A DNA stretch of 64,000 bases from Heterocephalus glaber (GCF_000247695.1 NW_004624734.1:6767014-6831013); one strand, 5' to 3'; shown: positions 31,361-42,719, counted from the first letter of the stretch. Numbers and translations: made by a program. The notes: generated by a model from the letters alone, not told the origin.

Positions 31361-33129
31361 TAAAAGGAAAGCAATCGGAGAGAGAAGCCAGCACCCCAGA
31401 TGGGGTTTGAAAGGAGCAGGACCCACTCCCATCCCATCCCCTTCCTCCAGCTTCCATAAGAGCAACTCACCAGGCCATGCAGCCCAATGCGGGCCTTTTT
31501 ATGACAGGTTAGGGTCAGGTAGTCTCAGGGAGACTCCCAAGGCTGAAGGGCAGGAGATTAAGATTTAGGGGTTGGGCTCTTCCTTAAAACTCACAAGAGT
31601 TTCTTCACCACAGCTGCCGAGTACACTGACTGCCACTGATCCCCAACGCTGTTTCTTCCGGAGCCCTCACTGTCCCGACGTCCCCACCCTTCCCAAGAGC
31701 ATTTTCCTTACCAGACAACTATGCAGCAAGTCCAGTCCCAGATAGCGCTTTCTCCTGGAGACCGGAGCGGGACCCAGAGGTTGGAAACCGCATCCCTCCT
31801 CCTTCAAACCCCCATTCTGGAGCTCAGATTGGAGGTTCCTTCCTCCTCTTGTTGAGGCCCATGGGGTTCACAAAAGGGTTGCTGTCTTAACTATATCCAG
31901 GTTAAAGAGTTTCAGCCAGTGGCCCCTGAGGGACAGAAGTGGCTTCCTGCTTCTCCATCTATTGGAGAGTGGTTTTCTGATACCAGGACCAGAGAAGGCA
32001 CCACCAGCCCCAGGCAGCCAGTCAGTGCTGGTACTTGGCCAGGACCAAGGGGGACAGCAGGGCAGGGCCACAGGGGCGGGGTGGACAGGTGGTCAGACAC
32101 CTGGCTGAGCAGCGCCTGGGAGTAACATCCCTAAGGGGGGACCACCGGGTGGCCCCTGAGGGTAGACAGCTAATGAGGCGAAGGAGGCAGGGAAATGCAC
32201 AGGAAGCAGCCTGGTACGTGAGCACCCAACAACCTTGCTGCACCCTGGCCCAGGGCCCAGCCACCCATTTGGCTCTCACAGCAGCCCAGCTTCAGCCTCT
32301 GGCCAACTCTCACCAGGCGGCTGGAGCAGTCCTGTTAGAACCTAGTTGGGAGCATGTGATTCCTGGGCTCCTGATCCCCAGCCAGAGCACCCAAGCTCCC
32401 AGGCAGGTCCAACTTCCGATCAAGGCAGGCCTGCCATGCCTCGGCCAGAGCCCTCTGGGGAAAGAGCCCATGAGATGACGAGAGTATTTATGTGGATACC
32501 TCACAAAATCTGGAACAGTCAGGCTCTCCTACTCATGAAGAGCAACCTCCCTGACCCCCTGCTTGGAGACACACGCAGCCCCTTACAAGACAGCTCTCGG
32601 TCTCCTTGGCGTCTGCGCCCATCCCCCTGGACTGCTAGGCCCATATAGGGAACAGGGGAAGGGGACGTTACCAGAACCTCTGCAGTGAGTCCTGGTCTCC
32701 TGCGAGCCACGGCAGCACACGGCGAATGACAGGAAAGGTAGACAAATGAGACTGAGAAGAAGCTGAGCTTCGGGTCCAATCAGTGCTGCTCTGGGCAGCA
32801 AAGACGAAAGCCCCCAGTTTACCGCACCTTTTATTCAGTACTCAGTACATCGGGAGAAACAAATGTAACAAATGACCTGCAGAGAGTTCAGTACATCCGG
32901 GTAAACAAGATGGTAACAGTCCAAGAACAATGAGGAACTGAGTAGATGTTTGTTGCTCCCAGGATGTCTTCAGCTGGTGTAATCTTGTCCCAGAGAATCA
33001 CAGCATCATCACCGGATCATTGAGGTCTCAGTTGTGACCAGAGGTCAAAATGCAATTATGTTTTGCAATTCCATAGCTGGGCTGTAGGCAGGAGAACTAG
33101 GCTAACCAAATGATTTTACCCTAAAATTA
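31361..33129. other. Unique sequence, origin unclear
   Basis: About 1.8 kb without a repeat I can name. 'cagtacatc' recurs about 50 bp apart (near 32842 and 32891), suggesting a small local duplication. Frames of up to 147 codons show no domain. It could be degraded retroviral sequence connected with the pol relic to the right, but nothing here proves it. Confidence 0.35.
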
Positions 33130-33830
33130 TGTAGCATTGCTCCCAACAGGCCCATGACCAGGGTTAAGCTCCAGCATGACCCACAGGGGAACATCGACAC
33201 CAAAGGCGTTTCAGTGCCCACCTGAAAAGTGCCACCAGGAGCCTGCCAGAACACTGGCATCTGAGGGTGCTTGGTCAAGGGGCCAGGGCTGGAAAAGGGA
33301 GATTCGACCAATTGGATTTGCTCTCTCACACACAGGGTCCGACCTCCTGGCAAGGATGCAAGAACAGTGCAAACCAGCAAGACGGCTCTGGGAATGATGG
33401 CTAAAATGATGACAGGTGACTCAGCCAGACTCTGTCACCAGCCACCCCAGCACTACCACGAAGGCCACAGGAGCCAAGTGGCTGTGCAGACTGCACAGGG
33501 CTCCAACAGCCTGTGCTCCCCCTTTCCCAGGCTGAAGGGCTACTGCCACCCCCAAGTGAGCAATCTAATGGAACAGAGCCTAACACCGAGTCCCAGTATG
33601 GCACCATGTGGGACTCGGTGGCAAGTGGACTACATTGGGTCCCTTCTATCCCCAAACACCAGACTTATGTGCCAGGTATGGTTTTTCATTTCTTGCCCAC
33701 AGGATGTCAGCCATCACCATTGTCCAAGGGGAGATGGGGCATTTGATCCTAGGCACAAGATTCCATGTCCTCTTCCTCAGATAGAAATGCCCTTTGTGGC
33801 AGCAGAGGTGCAGGAGTGGCCATGAGCATT
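33130..33830 (+). pseudogene. Degraded endogenous retroviral pol (integrase-like) segment
   Basis: A plus-strand frame at 33271-33825 reads WQVDYIG at about residues 131-137. This resembles the start of the integrase core in ERV-L-type elements, where a conserved WQxDY stretch carries the first catalytic Asp. After it the frame breaks and the expected following residues are only patchily visible. No zinc-binding HHCC module can be read before it. A MaLR LTR follows at 34050. This is an inactive relic; assignment to ERV-L is tentative. Confidence 0.4.
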
Positions 33831-34049
33831 CAATCCAGCGGCCATTTCTACACTACTCAGTATCTAGACTGCTGTACAGCCACAACCGTATCCCAGGTTA
33901 AAGTAATGCTTTGCAAAGATGGGGTATCCTCCTCCAGGGTACAATATGCCACTTAAATCCTAGTCCTTTATGTAGCACTGTGCCCTAATAGGGAGAATGC
34001 ATAGATCAGAAGGATGCAATTCAGGACTATGGGAGGGAGACACAGAAGC
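33831..34049. other. Unassigned sequence between pol relic and LTR
   Basis: No recognisable repeat. May be further decayed retroviral sequence. Confidence 0.3.
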
Positions 34050-34385
34050 ATATTGCAGGCTCAACTGTGCTTCCTTCCCCCAATGCATATGTTGAAACCC
34101 TAACTTCTACTACCACAGAATAAGATGGTAATTGGAAGCAGAACCTTTAAAAGGGTGACTAAGGTAAAAAATGAGGTCATGTTGTTGGGCCCTAATGCAA
34201 TATGACCGGCATCCTTCTGAGAAGAGTAGGATGTAGACACCCACAGAGGAATACAGACATCTGCAAGCCAAGGAGAGAGGCTTCACAGAGCATCTTGATC
34301 TCGGGCTGTGAAGAAATAAACGTCTATAGTTTAGACCACCCAATCTGTGGTACTGTGTTACGGTAGCTTCAACAGACTAAGAATT
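34050..34385 (+). mobile_element. MLT1-like MaLR LTR
   Basis: 'caatgcatatgttgaaaccc', 'aaaaaatgaggtcatgttgt', 'gggccctaatgcaatatgac', 'gcaagccaaggagagaggct' and 'gtggtactgtgttacggtag' follow MLT1-class LTR order to an 'agactaag' end. Well preserved compared with other old copies here. Confidence 0.8.
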
Positions 34386-35685
34386 CCTGCCCACCACAGC
34401 CTGCAGTGACTCATCTGGGGCACTCATTTGTACTTCCTGTCCCCACAATCTTGACCCCTATAGATGTAGAGGTGCTGTTCTCGTGAAGAACAACTCCACG
34501 CAGAGACTGCCAAGAAGCCCACTTGGTTACACCCTTCAAGTGCTGCCAGATGCTTCAGGATCCCAGGCCCCACACACGAGTCACCATCCTGACACAGCAG
34601 GTTGCCCCGGATTCATCAACAAGGAAAGCAGCCCAGGTGCCACGCAGTGAGGGCGAGGAAGACCACGTTTGGCACCCAGGCAGACCACAGGCCAACTCTC
34701 AATATTCCACTACCCAACTGTGGAGGTAAATGATAAAGTGCAGGGACCTGGTTCCAGGAGGAACATGGTGTCTAGGAGTCAGAGACCCTCATGCAGTCTG
34801 CTAGAGCAGAACAGTGCCAGCGGAGAGAGGGGACCCAAAGGGACTAGTGCAGAAGGGAGATGAGACAGCAACTAGCCACTAGTGAGCCTGGGACTGGCTG
34901 CAGTTCCAGCCCCAGTGGCCCCACAACCTTCCTCTTCTCAGGAGCAGAGGTCCACCTGGACCCTAAAGGAGGGACACCCAGGACAAACCTGAAGAAGTGC
35001 ATCCCAGTGGCACAAGGGGTGGACTGTGCAGGGCCCTGCGACAGCCCACCCGGGCCCTCTTCACCGGGGCTTGTGTTCCCCTGCTGGAGTGCCACTGGCG
35101 GACAAACTTCAGCTCTTGGCTCCTGCAGGGATTACCTCAGCCTCATGAATCCTCCAGCCAAGGTCACCTCCCTTCCAGTGCAGCCCACACACAAACTGAT
35201 CCATTGGGAACACAAAGGGCTGACCACATCAGCCCAACTTGGGACAACGAGGAAGGGCCTTCGGGGTCCTGAGATCACCATGGGGTCCACCAAAGCTGTC
35301 CGAGGCCCCTGAGCTGCAGCTCAGGTTCTCCCTGTGTCCCGTCCTCTTCCTTCTCTTGCCTCCCCCATAGGTTTTCTCTGTATATTAATATATTCAAGAA
35401 CAATCATTGTTCATAAGCCCAACCTTGTTTCATAATTCCATATAATAATGGAATCCTCCCTTGTAATTCAGAATGCATGCTTTTGCCCAAAGTTCTAAGA
35501 TTTATTAACCTCCACTTGCTTATCAACTCATTCCCCTGCCTTAACGTTGTAGGGCCCATTGCTTTGGAAAATGACAATAACAATAGGATGGCCATATTTT
35601 TTTTAGTGCATCCTTTACACCAGCATTCCTCAAGCATTCGCCCACGTGATTCACTCAACATCACTCTGAGGTCAGCACTGCATTA
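34386..35685. other. Unassigned sequence with an AT-rich right half
   Basis: 34400-35330 is GC-rich and unassigned; a 150-codon frame (34860-35312) has no domain I recognise. 35370-35620 turns AT-rich and holds a perfect 15-bp SOX-like palindrome at 35398-35412. Confidence 0.35.
35398..35412. promoter_or_regulatory. Palindromic SOX-type site
   Basis: GAACAATCATTGTTC is a perfect inverted repeat of the SOX core ACAAT/ATTGT around a single C. SOX E factors bind as dimers to facing cores, usually with 3-5 bp spacing, so the one-base spacing is tight. Confidence 0.4.
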
Positions 35686-35830
35686 TTTCCCTTTCGGTGA
35701 AGAAGCTAGAGCTCAGAAGCTCCAGGTACTTCCTCAAGTTCACATCCCTGGTCAGCAGGAGGGCAGGAGGCACCCAGGCTATCTGCATCCACAGCTTTCT
35801 CACAAGCTGTTCCAGTCCTGATGCAACAGG
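35686..35830 (-). mobile_element. MIR SINE
   Basis: 'aagaagctagagctcagaag' with 'tacttcctcaagttcacatc' and 'agcaggagggcaggaggcac' resembles the reversed MIR core. Confidence 0.5.
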
Positions 35831-36734
35831 AGGAACCTGCTGGGCTTCCAGCGGCAGAAGGACAGCCAATATTTGGACTCGCAGGAAGACCATTTTCTGT
35901 CCACAAAAGAAGGGACTGTGGTGGTATGATGGGCTTCTTTGAGAGGCAGTGAGAATCCTATCCTGGGACTATCCAATTTTCCACCAGGGTGATGAGAAAT
36001 GTTAAGCTGGGGGATCAGAAAAGCCTTGGTCCTTGAAAGAAAGAACTGACTGGATCTATACATGACATTCAAATTCCCCAGCAGGAAGCTGACTCGAAGG
36101 TTCCACTGACAGTGGTTTGAGGACAGACGGATTTGTGCCCAGCACAGAAACCCTAAATGGAAGTGAAGTCTGAGCTGACTGGAACATGGCCAGCCGCTGG
36201 TGGCCCTGTCAACCTGACTTCAGGAGGCCAGTCAGCGTGACTGCTGCAGGTCCCTCCCCGTCTCCGTGTCCTTCATTGCAGCCACCAGGTGCTCAGTGGA
36301 GGCTGTGGGTGAGCATGGGAATGAATGCCAAGCAGCTCAGGCATGTACCCTACAGAGACGCAGCGTCTCTCCACCTCCTGCCTGCTTCCCAGACTGTAAG
36401 GGCTGTGGGTCTGCACCCAGCAGGTCTATGCCTGTCACCTGCACACCTGCCCCAGGCGCTGAGGACAACCCTGCCCCACACGCCTCCGTAGCTCTGTAGT
36501 AGGCATCCGGATTCCAAGAGGGCCAAGCAGCACTGTTTCTGAGCGGGAGTCTACTGATTGCCACCCCATCCATGCAGCAAGCCTGTTCTCCAAGCAATTC
36601 AAAGTAGTCCCCCCAAGAAAAGGACACCTCTCAACTCAGTTCACGTCTCCTTCAGCCACCCATCAGATCAGCATGAAGCCAGTATCGGCTATTAACACCA
36701 TACACTGGATTCTTTGGAGTTTAATGTTCTCACC
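35831..36734. other. Unique sequence, nothing recognised
   Basis: About 0.9 kb of mixed-composition DNA. No repeat or coding exon recognised. Confidence 0.4.
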
Positions 36735-36890
36735 TGGGGCCACGCATGGTGGCGCCTGCCTATAATCCCAGCACTCGGGAGGCTGAGGCAGGAAAATTGC
36801 CACAAGTTCGAGGCCAGCCTGGGCTACATAGTGAGTTCAAGGCTCACTTGAACTACAAGAAAGACCCTCTCTCAAAAAAAAAAAAGAAGT
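36735..36890 (+). mobile_element. B1 SINE with internal duplication
   Basis: 'cgcatggtggcgcctgccta', 'gaggctgaggcaggaaaatt', 'ctgggctacatagtgagttc' followed by a second, related 'cttgaactacaagaaagacc'. This shows the short internal tandem duplication seen in rodent B1. Long A tail. Confidence 0.9.
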
Positions 36891-36954
36891 GTGGGCCATA
36901 CTTAGCAACCTGCTTCTAACAGAAAGTGGCGGAAGTCATGGTATGTGACTTCTC

Positions 36955-37330
36955 AAACTGTGCAGTATGATCAGAAAATATGGCATTTAAATGTTTAAAA
37001 TGTTACTATAGTAAAAGACATGCTGCCATTAATCTCCTTCAGAATACTCCTCCTCGATTATCCCATTGTTCTTGCCACTTTCTGAAGCAGTTCTGGGAGT
37101 GCTCCTTCATGAGGGTCTTTTCGTGTCCTGGCTGCCTTGAAGTCCTGAATGGATGCAGAGAAAACCTTTACTTTTCCTGGTCATTCTGACTTTGGGAAAG
37201 AGCCAGAAGTGCCAGGGCCAGAGCTGGGGGATAGGACGCCGTCGTGTCTTTACCAGCCTGCCTTTTCCCTGGATGGCGCTGGGCACAGCCTTCTCCGCAT
37301 TTTTGATCACTGGTAACGACACTCATCCTT
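36955..37330 (-). pseudogene. Mariner transposase relic, copy A
   Basis: Read on the minus strand, 37107-37322 contains FWLFPKVRMTRKSKGF. This matches the C-terminal block of mariner DD34D transposases just after the third catalytic Asp ('DLAPCDFWLF'). Here the Asp-bearing residues have decayed to PQLWPWHFWLF. The nucleotide text 'gtcattctgactttgggaaa' and 'tttttgatcactgg' is shared with the copy at 52100-52615. Only the C-terminal third and 3' flank survive; no catalytic protein could be made. It is a fossil TcMar-Mariner insertion. Confidence 0.65.
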
Positions 37331-39293
37331 CTCCATCACTACAGGTGGCTTCTGTCCCCCTCCACCAAATTCGAGTCTGTCCCCGGCCACCCTGTGGCAA
37401 AACCCCAGGGACACTTCAGTCCTGCACTCAGGCCACTCTGTGGCACGTGGCACTGTGGCTGCCCCTCAGCCCTGGTCCTTGCCTGCAAAGCGCCATCCCT
37501 CCAGGTCCCCTGGGTGGTGGCACTACTTTCTTTGCAGACTCACTTCCTCTGCCCGTAGCTCAGACACCTGAATGCCACAGCTCCTGGCCTCTTCTGAGGC
37601 CCTCTCCAGGAGGCCCGTCCCGCTGCCCAGACATGACCCTGAGCATCACATCTCCCCAGCTGCCTCAGGGCTCCTCCAACCACCACATCCTGAACACGGT
37701 ACACCTGACTCTGCAGGTGGGCAGCTCCTCCAGCCCCAAGACCCAGGGTCACTGGAAGTCCTGCCTCCTCCCACACTCTGAGCAAATTCCACTGAGTCTC
37801 TGCCCAGGTCACTCCTGACTACCTCTCTGCTCTGCCTGGCTGGGTGGACCTTGTTCCTGACCCAGACCGTAGCTACAGCTCCCAACTAGTCAATCACAGG
37901 GGGCTTCCCAGACTTCTAGAAATCACTGTGACCCCTTCCCCAACTCTTCAGCACCTCCCTCAGCCCTGGGGCCTGCCTCCTGCCCACGCCATCATCCTCA
38001 ACTCCCAGACTCATAATCCCATTCTGCTGTTTTCAGTTTGCCATGACCTTTGCATGGCTGGACCCGAAGACCTTTGCTTGTGCTGATCCTCTGCTTGCTG
38101 GGCCCTTTGCAACTTCCCTTACCAAGCATAGCCCAGCTCTTCCAGAGCCCAGCTTGGTCAGTCTCCTCCAGAAAGCCTCCCCCGAAACCCTTGGGAGCAC
38201 ACCCAGGTCAGACCTTGGGCTGAACGGCACCATCACCAGGACTGGCTAGATGACAGCAGGGCCCTCTGCATAGACCCCGGCCATGACCAACAACTGCTGC
38301 TCCCTGAACCCGTTACTGCATCCTCTGCACTTGCACTGGTCCCCTGCACCAACCTGGCCCTGCCCTTTTGGCTCTGGGCTGCTTCTTTGTCTAACTGGGG
38401 GTTGCAACCCTGGCTCCCACACAGTGTGGGGCTCAGGGGGTGCCGAGGAGCACTTGTCCCTGGTGTAGACCGATGGCCCCTGCACAGGCCCTCCAGCTGT
38501 CACTGCTCACCCTGTGGCCCTGGTCAGGCAATGCCACTTCCCCAAGCCTCGGCTCCCTTTATCCTTCTGAGGGAGGCTCTGACCGTGGCAGGGATCCACC
38601 TGTGCCCTGGGGTAGCACAAAGAGCTCACTTGTGACACTGCCCTGAGGCCCTGGGCCACCTGTCCCCGACCCTTTCCCACTTCCCCCTGCCAGCCTGGCC
38701 AGCAGAGTGGGGAGCTGGGGGCACACATGAGCTGCAAACTTGTTTGCTTGGAAAGGAGTGTCACTTCATCCATGGCTGCCCGCGGGGCCTGCAGAGGCCT
38801 GTCTACAGGGTGCTCGCTGGCGGGGACCAGGGCCAGGGTCACCTCCTGCACCCTCCCATCCTCCCCCAACCCCTGTCCTCCTGTCTCCAGTCTCTTCCTG
38901 TCTCCCATCGCAACACCACCTCTCTGTCCCTCCTCTGTCTTCCTTCCGCTTCTGTTTCTTTCCTCTTCTTTCTTTCTCCTCTAAGAATGTGACTCGTTGG
39001 ACTTTCCCTCCTTTACTCTGCATCCCGTGCAAGGAATTCTCTCCCAGCCACCTCTGGGCAAAGATGATGGAGAAGAATGAATTTTTCATTTGTTTCTCTA
39101 TTATTCTGCTCCCGGACCCAAGGAAGTGGAACTGAGGTCCCTCCGCGTGTGACTGGAGGAACACCTTGATCTCTGAGTTTTGTTTTGTCGTTTCCCATAA
39201 AGTAAAAGCACTGCAACAGGCAGGCACCGGGCCAAGGATGGGAGCAGGGAGCCGCAGGCGTGTCCCGTGGCCCAGGCCCCGTGTAGCACAATT
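37331..39293. other. Unique GC-rich sequence, no gene recognised
   Basis: About 2 kb, pyrimidine-rich on the plus strand. Long frames on either strand (up to 238 codons, one running through the AC repeat at 39447) have biased composition and no domain. 37330-38650 is free of recognisable repeats. Confidence 0.4.
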
Positions 39294-39310
39294 GGGGGGG
39301 GTGGGGGGGG
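39294..39310 (+). repeat. G8-T-G8 run
   Basis: Two G8 blocks separated by one T; can form a G-quadruplex. Confidence 0.85.
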
Positions 39311-39445
39311 ACTGGGGAGCTCTCGACTCCAGTCCCCAGCAGGAGGACAAGGACTGATTAGGAAGTCTGCTAGGGTTTTCCAAGGAGGCGAAAGCTGGCC
39401 GTGAGTTTTCCAGCCCAGGGCGCCAGCTGCAGGCACATGCGGGAG

Positions 39446-39446
<1 letters not shown>

Positions 39447-39486
<40 letters not shown>
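39447..39486 (+). repeat. (AC)20 microsatellite
   Basis: Forty bases of perfect AC repeat. It generates artefactual poly-(Cys-Val) and poly-(Thr-His) frames. Confidence 0.97.
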
Positions 39487-39489
<3 letters not shown>

Positions 39490-39959
39490 CTCCTGTGGGG
39501 GTCTCGCCGGCCCCCTGGTAAGTTCTTATTTGCTTACTGAATCGGGGTCTGGAGTCCCAGCAGCCAATGTGACACAGAGGATCGGATCGTGGGGAAAATG
39601 GACTTCCCAAATGAACGTGTCCTTCCTCGCTCTAGTTGCAAAAGAGAAACTGAGTCAGGATCGGCTCACCTGAGTTATTATCCATTTGCTTTGAGTGTGT
39701 CGTGTCCCCTGCTCCCCCACTTCCCATAATGCACTGGATCCATGCCCTGGGATTGTCCTCGTCACACCCTGGTTCCACTTCTCCCTCTAGCTCTCAGCCT
39801 AACTGCACTTCCACCTTCTCTGGCCACCCTGCCCAGCCAAGCCTCAGTCCCTACGGCACTCTGCCTCTGGGCCCTCCCTTCTCGGCAACTCCTCCACCTG
39901 GCAACTCCTCCACCTGTATTTGGGTTACTGGGCACCACACCTTCCCTCCTTAAAAGGCA
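39487..39959. other. Unique sequence with a 16-bp tandem duplication
   Basis: GCAACTCCTCCACCTG occurs twice head to tail at about 39885-39916. Otherwise unique DNA without a recognised gene. Confidence 0.5.
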
Positions 39960-40165
39960 AGCTGCAAGCCACTCGTGGTGGTGCACGCCTATAATCCCAG
40001 CACTCTGGGAGGCTGAGGCAGGAGGATCACAAATTCAAGCCCAGCCTGGACAATTTAGTGACTTGGCTCCTGTCTTAAAATTTAAAAAAGTGGCTAGGAA
40101 TGTAGCGCAGCAGGACGGCCCTAGGTTCAATCCCCAATTTTAAAAACAATAAATAAAAATAAATA
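39960..40165 (+). mobile_element. B1-ID composite SINE
   Basis: B1 part 'ctataatcccagcactctgg' with 'gaggctgaggcaggaggatc', then an A-rich linker and ID-like part 'ggctaggaatgtagcgcagc' to 'ggttcaatccccaatttt', ending in an (AAATA)n-like tail. Confidence 0.85.
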
Positions 40166-40204
40166 GAATGCAAGATAAAGTCCCGGCTGCTGTTGGTCTC
40201 CATA

Positions 40205-40290
40205 ATATCTCTAATACCTGGTGCAGGGCTTGGCACATGCTGGACCACCAGGAAATGTCCACTGCACGAACGAATGAACGGCGACTGTGT
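40205..40290 (+). mobile_element. Possible MIR/L2 3' end
   Basis: 'gtgcagggcttggcacatgc' and 'gcacgaacgaatgaacg' resemble the 3' terminus of an old MIR or L2. Weak. Confidence 0.35.
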
Positions 40291-40489
40291 TCACCGGGCT
40301 CCTGCGCGTGTCACTGTGGCAGAGGCCTGAGGGAGCAGCTGTCGGCCCACAGGCGGCCCCTGCATGCTCCCTCCGTCCACACCCGCGAAGCAGGCCCTTC
40401 CCAGCTGGGTGTGTCGCCTTCACCAGGGTCCTTCTACACAGCGTCACCCCGCTGGCCTGCCCACCCTCTTAAGCCAGACCCTATCTCCT

Positions 40490-40600
40490 TGGGAGTAATA
40501 ATTAAAATAACATATTCACCGGCTGGTTTTGTGCCCCGGATGAATCTGCCCGGGCCCTGATTTGCATATTAAAAGCACTAATTAGCCCCTCCGCTTGCTC
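40490..40600. promoter_or_regulatory. Homeodomain/octamer-rich conserved-looking block
   Basis: Within 80 bp are 'gtaataattaaaataac', 'ctgatttgcatattaa' (octamer ATTTGCAT) and 'gcactaattagcccc' (TAATTAG). It directly abuts the CpG-rich region on its right. This is typical of a proximal enhancer or upstream promoter element of a developmental gene. Confidence 0.45.
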
Positions 40601-42130
40601 GGCACGGAGAGGCAGCTCCTGGTCACGGCGGCGTCCCTGGGGACCGCGCCGGACAGGACTGGATGGCGCCGCGCCCTGGGCGCTTGAGGGCGGCCTTTGT
40701 TCCAGCCTTGGGGCCCCGGACCCTCTGGCCCGTCCTCGTGGCTCAGCTCCCCCTTGAGGCGTCCTGTTTGATCTGTTCCCCCATTTGTCGATTGCTGTTC
40801 CAACTCCTTTGGAGTGGGGTTCCAGCGGCCCGACCTGGGGCGCAGCCGGGCGTTCCCCGTCCCCACTTCCCGGCAGGAGAGGGGCAATTCCAGCGTGCAG
40901 ACCCCTTTGAATCACTCAGCGGAGTGACTAATTGTTGCTACTTCCGCAAAATGCAATGGGGCGGGGGGGGGCGTGGGTGCGCCACACGTGCAGTGGGTTC
41001 CGAGCGCACGTGCGCACAGGGGCAGCACGGGCCAGCGTTCAAGGCCCTGGGACAGCTGAGGGGGGCCCCATACTCCTAGGCCCAGACAGGGGCCCGTCCA
41101 CGGTTCCTCCGCGAGAAACTGAGACCCAGGCCTCGCAGGAACCCGGCTGGGGATACCCACCCCGCACATCCACCTACTCCAGCCTGGCACCACGTGCCGA
41201 CTCCGCCCCCGCCAGTCGCAGCCCGAGAGTGGATGGCAACGCAGGGGACGCAGGGGAAGCAACGCGGGCCGCGCCCCGCACCCCTTCCCAGCCGCCAGGC
41301 GTTGCGAAGCGAGGCAGCGGAGGCGCCCAGCAAGGAGAGGACCCTGTCCGGGTCTCCCCAGTGACGCCAGGCGCAGCCTAACTGCGGGGGCGCGCGGGCT
41401 TCGAAGGAAGGTGGGAGAAACGCGGGCGGGAGGCCTCGGGATCACGTGAGTGCTGAGAGTCAGCACGGGCACTGCGGTGCAGACAGAACATTTAAACCCA
41501 GCCCGCTGTGGGGGCGCACACCTGTAATCCCAGCACTATGAGTGGCTGAGGCAGGAGGCTCGCAAGTGCAAGGTCAGCCTGGGTGATTTAGCTATTTAGC
41601 GAGACCGTGCCTCAATAAATAAATGATCCATAGATAGGTCCTGTGTTCGATTCCCAATACTGGAAGGAAGGAAAGAAGGATCGGAGGGAAGAGAGGGAGG
41701 GAGGAACGCGAAGCCAGCAAACAATGCAAACCTTAGATTAGGTGCAAGGGGCAGGAGCCTTGGAAGCCATTCGGGCCTGCGACGGCCACAGGGCAAGAGG
41801 TGACAGGGGTGGCCCCTGGGTGGCCTGGGGTGGGGACGCTACTGAGGGCCCGGATGACAGGCTACGGGGCAGAGGCCTGCAGAAGCGGGGAGGAGCTCTG
41901 GGTGGCCGTGTGCTGGCTCCACAGGGGCGGGAGCGACGTGCACCTGCGACCTGCGTGGGGGCGCGTGACGGGAGGCCGAGCGAGGCTGAGCCGACCGACT
42001 TTGCCCTGCAGGACCAGCCGGGCAGCAGTGGAGAGGGCTGGCGTCCAGGGGCACCCTCCCTCCCGCAGCCCAAGTCCCGTGCCAAGAAGCGCCTGACAGA
42101 GGGGCGGGGTCCGCGGGAAGGCCGCAAACA
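40545..42130. promoter_or_regulatory. CpG island, interrupted by a SINE
   Basis: By hand I count 33 CpG in the 300 bases 41161-41460 at roughly two-thirds GC, giving an observed/expected near 1. The surrounding genome is CpG-depleted. CpG density is also high at 40560-40720 and moderate at 41760-42130. A GC box (CCGCCCCCGCC) lies near 41203 and an E-box CACGTG at 41453-41458. A composite SINE at 41498-41680 splits it. CpG islands usually mark promoters, but I cannot find the first exon of a known gene here. Confidence 0.6.
41498..41680 (+). mobile_element. B1-ID composite SINE
   Basis: 'acctgtaatcccagcactat', 'gaggcaggaggctcgcaagt' (B1) then 'taggtcctgtgttcgattcc' (ID B box) and a (GGAA)n tail. 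The ID head is partly missing. Confidence 0.85.
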
Positions 42131-42179
42131 CTACTAGCGAGCAAGGCCTTGGCCCAAACTTGGAACCAAGGGTTGCAGC

Positions 42180-42275
42180 TTACAAACTCCTGGGCTGGGC
42201 TGGGGCTGGGGGTCGAGTACCCGCTTAGCCTGTGCCAGGCCCGGGGCTCCATCCCCCCACAAAACCCAGTTTCTA
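42180..42275 (+). mobile_element. Degraded ID-like SINE
   Basis: 'gctggggctgggggtcgagt' then 'ccaggcccggggctccatcc' resembles a CpG-rich, diverged ID element. Tail reduced to C and A runs. Confidence 0.4.
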
Positions 42276-42719
42276 AAATCCGAAATTCTGCCAGGAGACT
42301 CGAGTGCTCTGGATGCTACTTTTCAAGAAGGGTAGGTTTTTCTCTAGGGAGTAGGAGTATGTCCAGAAGAGGAGCAGGAAACTGAAATCCACCTGTCGCT
42401 GATAAATCCCCCCACCCAGGCCAGGGCAGCCCCACCCCCCCCCCACCCCCACCGTGGGCAACCCCAGGGTGTAGCCGGAAGCTAAACCAGGAAGCCTGGT
42501 CACATCCACTTCCGCTGAGCGCACCCTGCCCCTCCCACATGCCTGCTAGGAAAATATCTCTGTGACCAGTGGGACCCTGTGGGGCTCAGAGGGCGCTGCT
42601 TGGCCCTGAGGATCACGTTTGCAGGGGCCACCAAAGACAGCTGTCGCTGCCGCCTCCTTGCGACGGGATCTGTTGTTTGTTTGTTGTGATACTGAATGGA
42701 CGCAGGCGTTTGCCCTGAG
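42276..42719. other. Unique sequence with C-rich tract
   Basis: A C-run with A interruptions occupies 42431-42452. No gene recognised. Confidence 0.45.

Noticed and set aside
37153..37818. 221-codon plus-strand frame
   Set aside because: It starts inside the antisense mariner relic and continues into pyrimidine-rich unique DNA; no domain.
38766..39482. 238-codon minus-strand frame starting with Cys-Val repeats
   Set aside because: Its start lies in the AC microsatellite at 39447-39486 and the rest has no recognisable domain.
39447..39486. Possible Z-DNA regulatory element
   Set aside because: It is an ordinary AC microsatellite; similar tracts occur at 44064 and 63871 without other signals.
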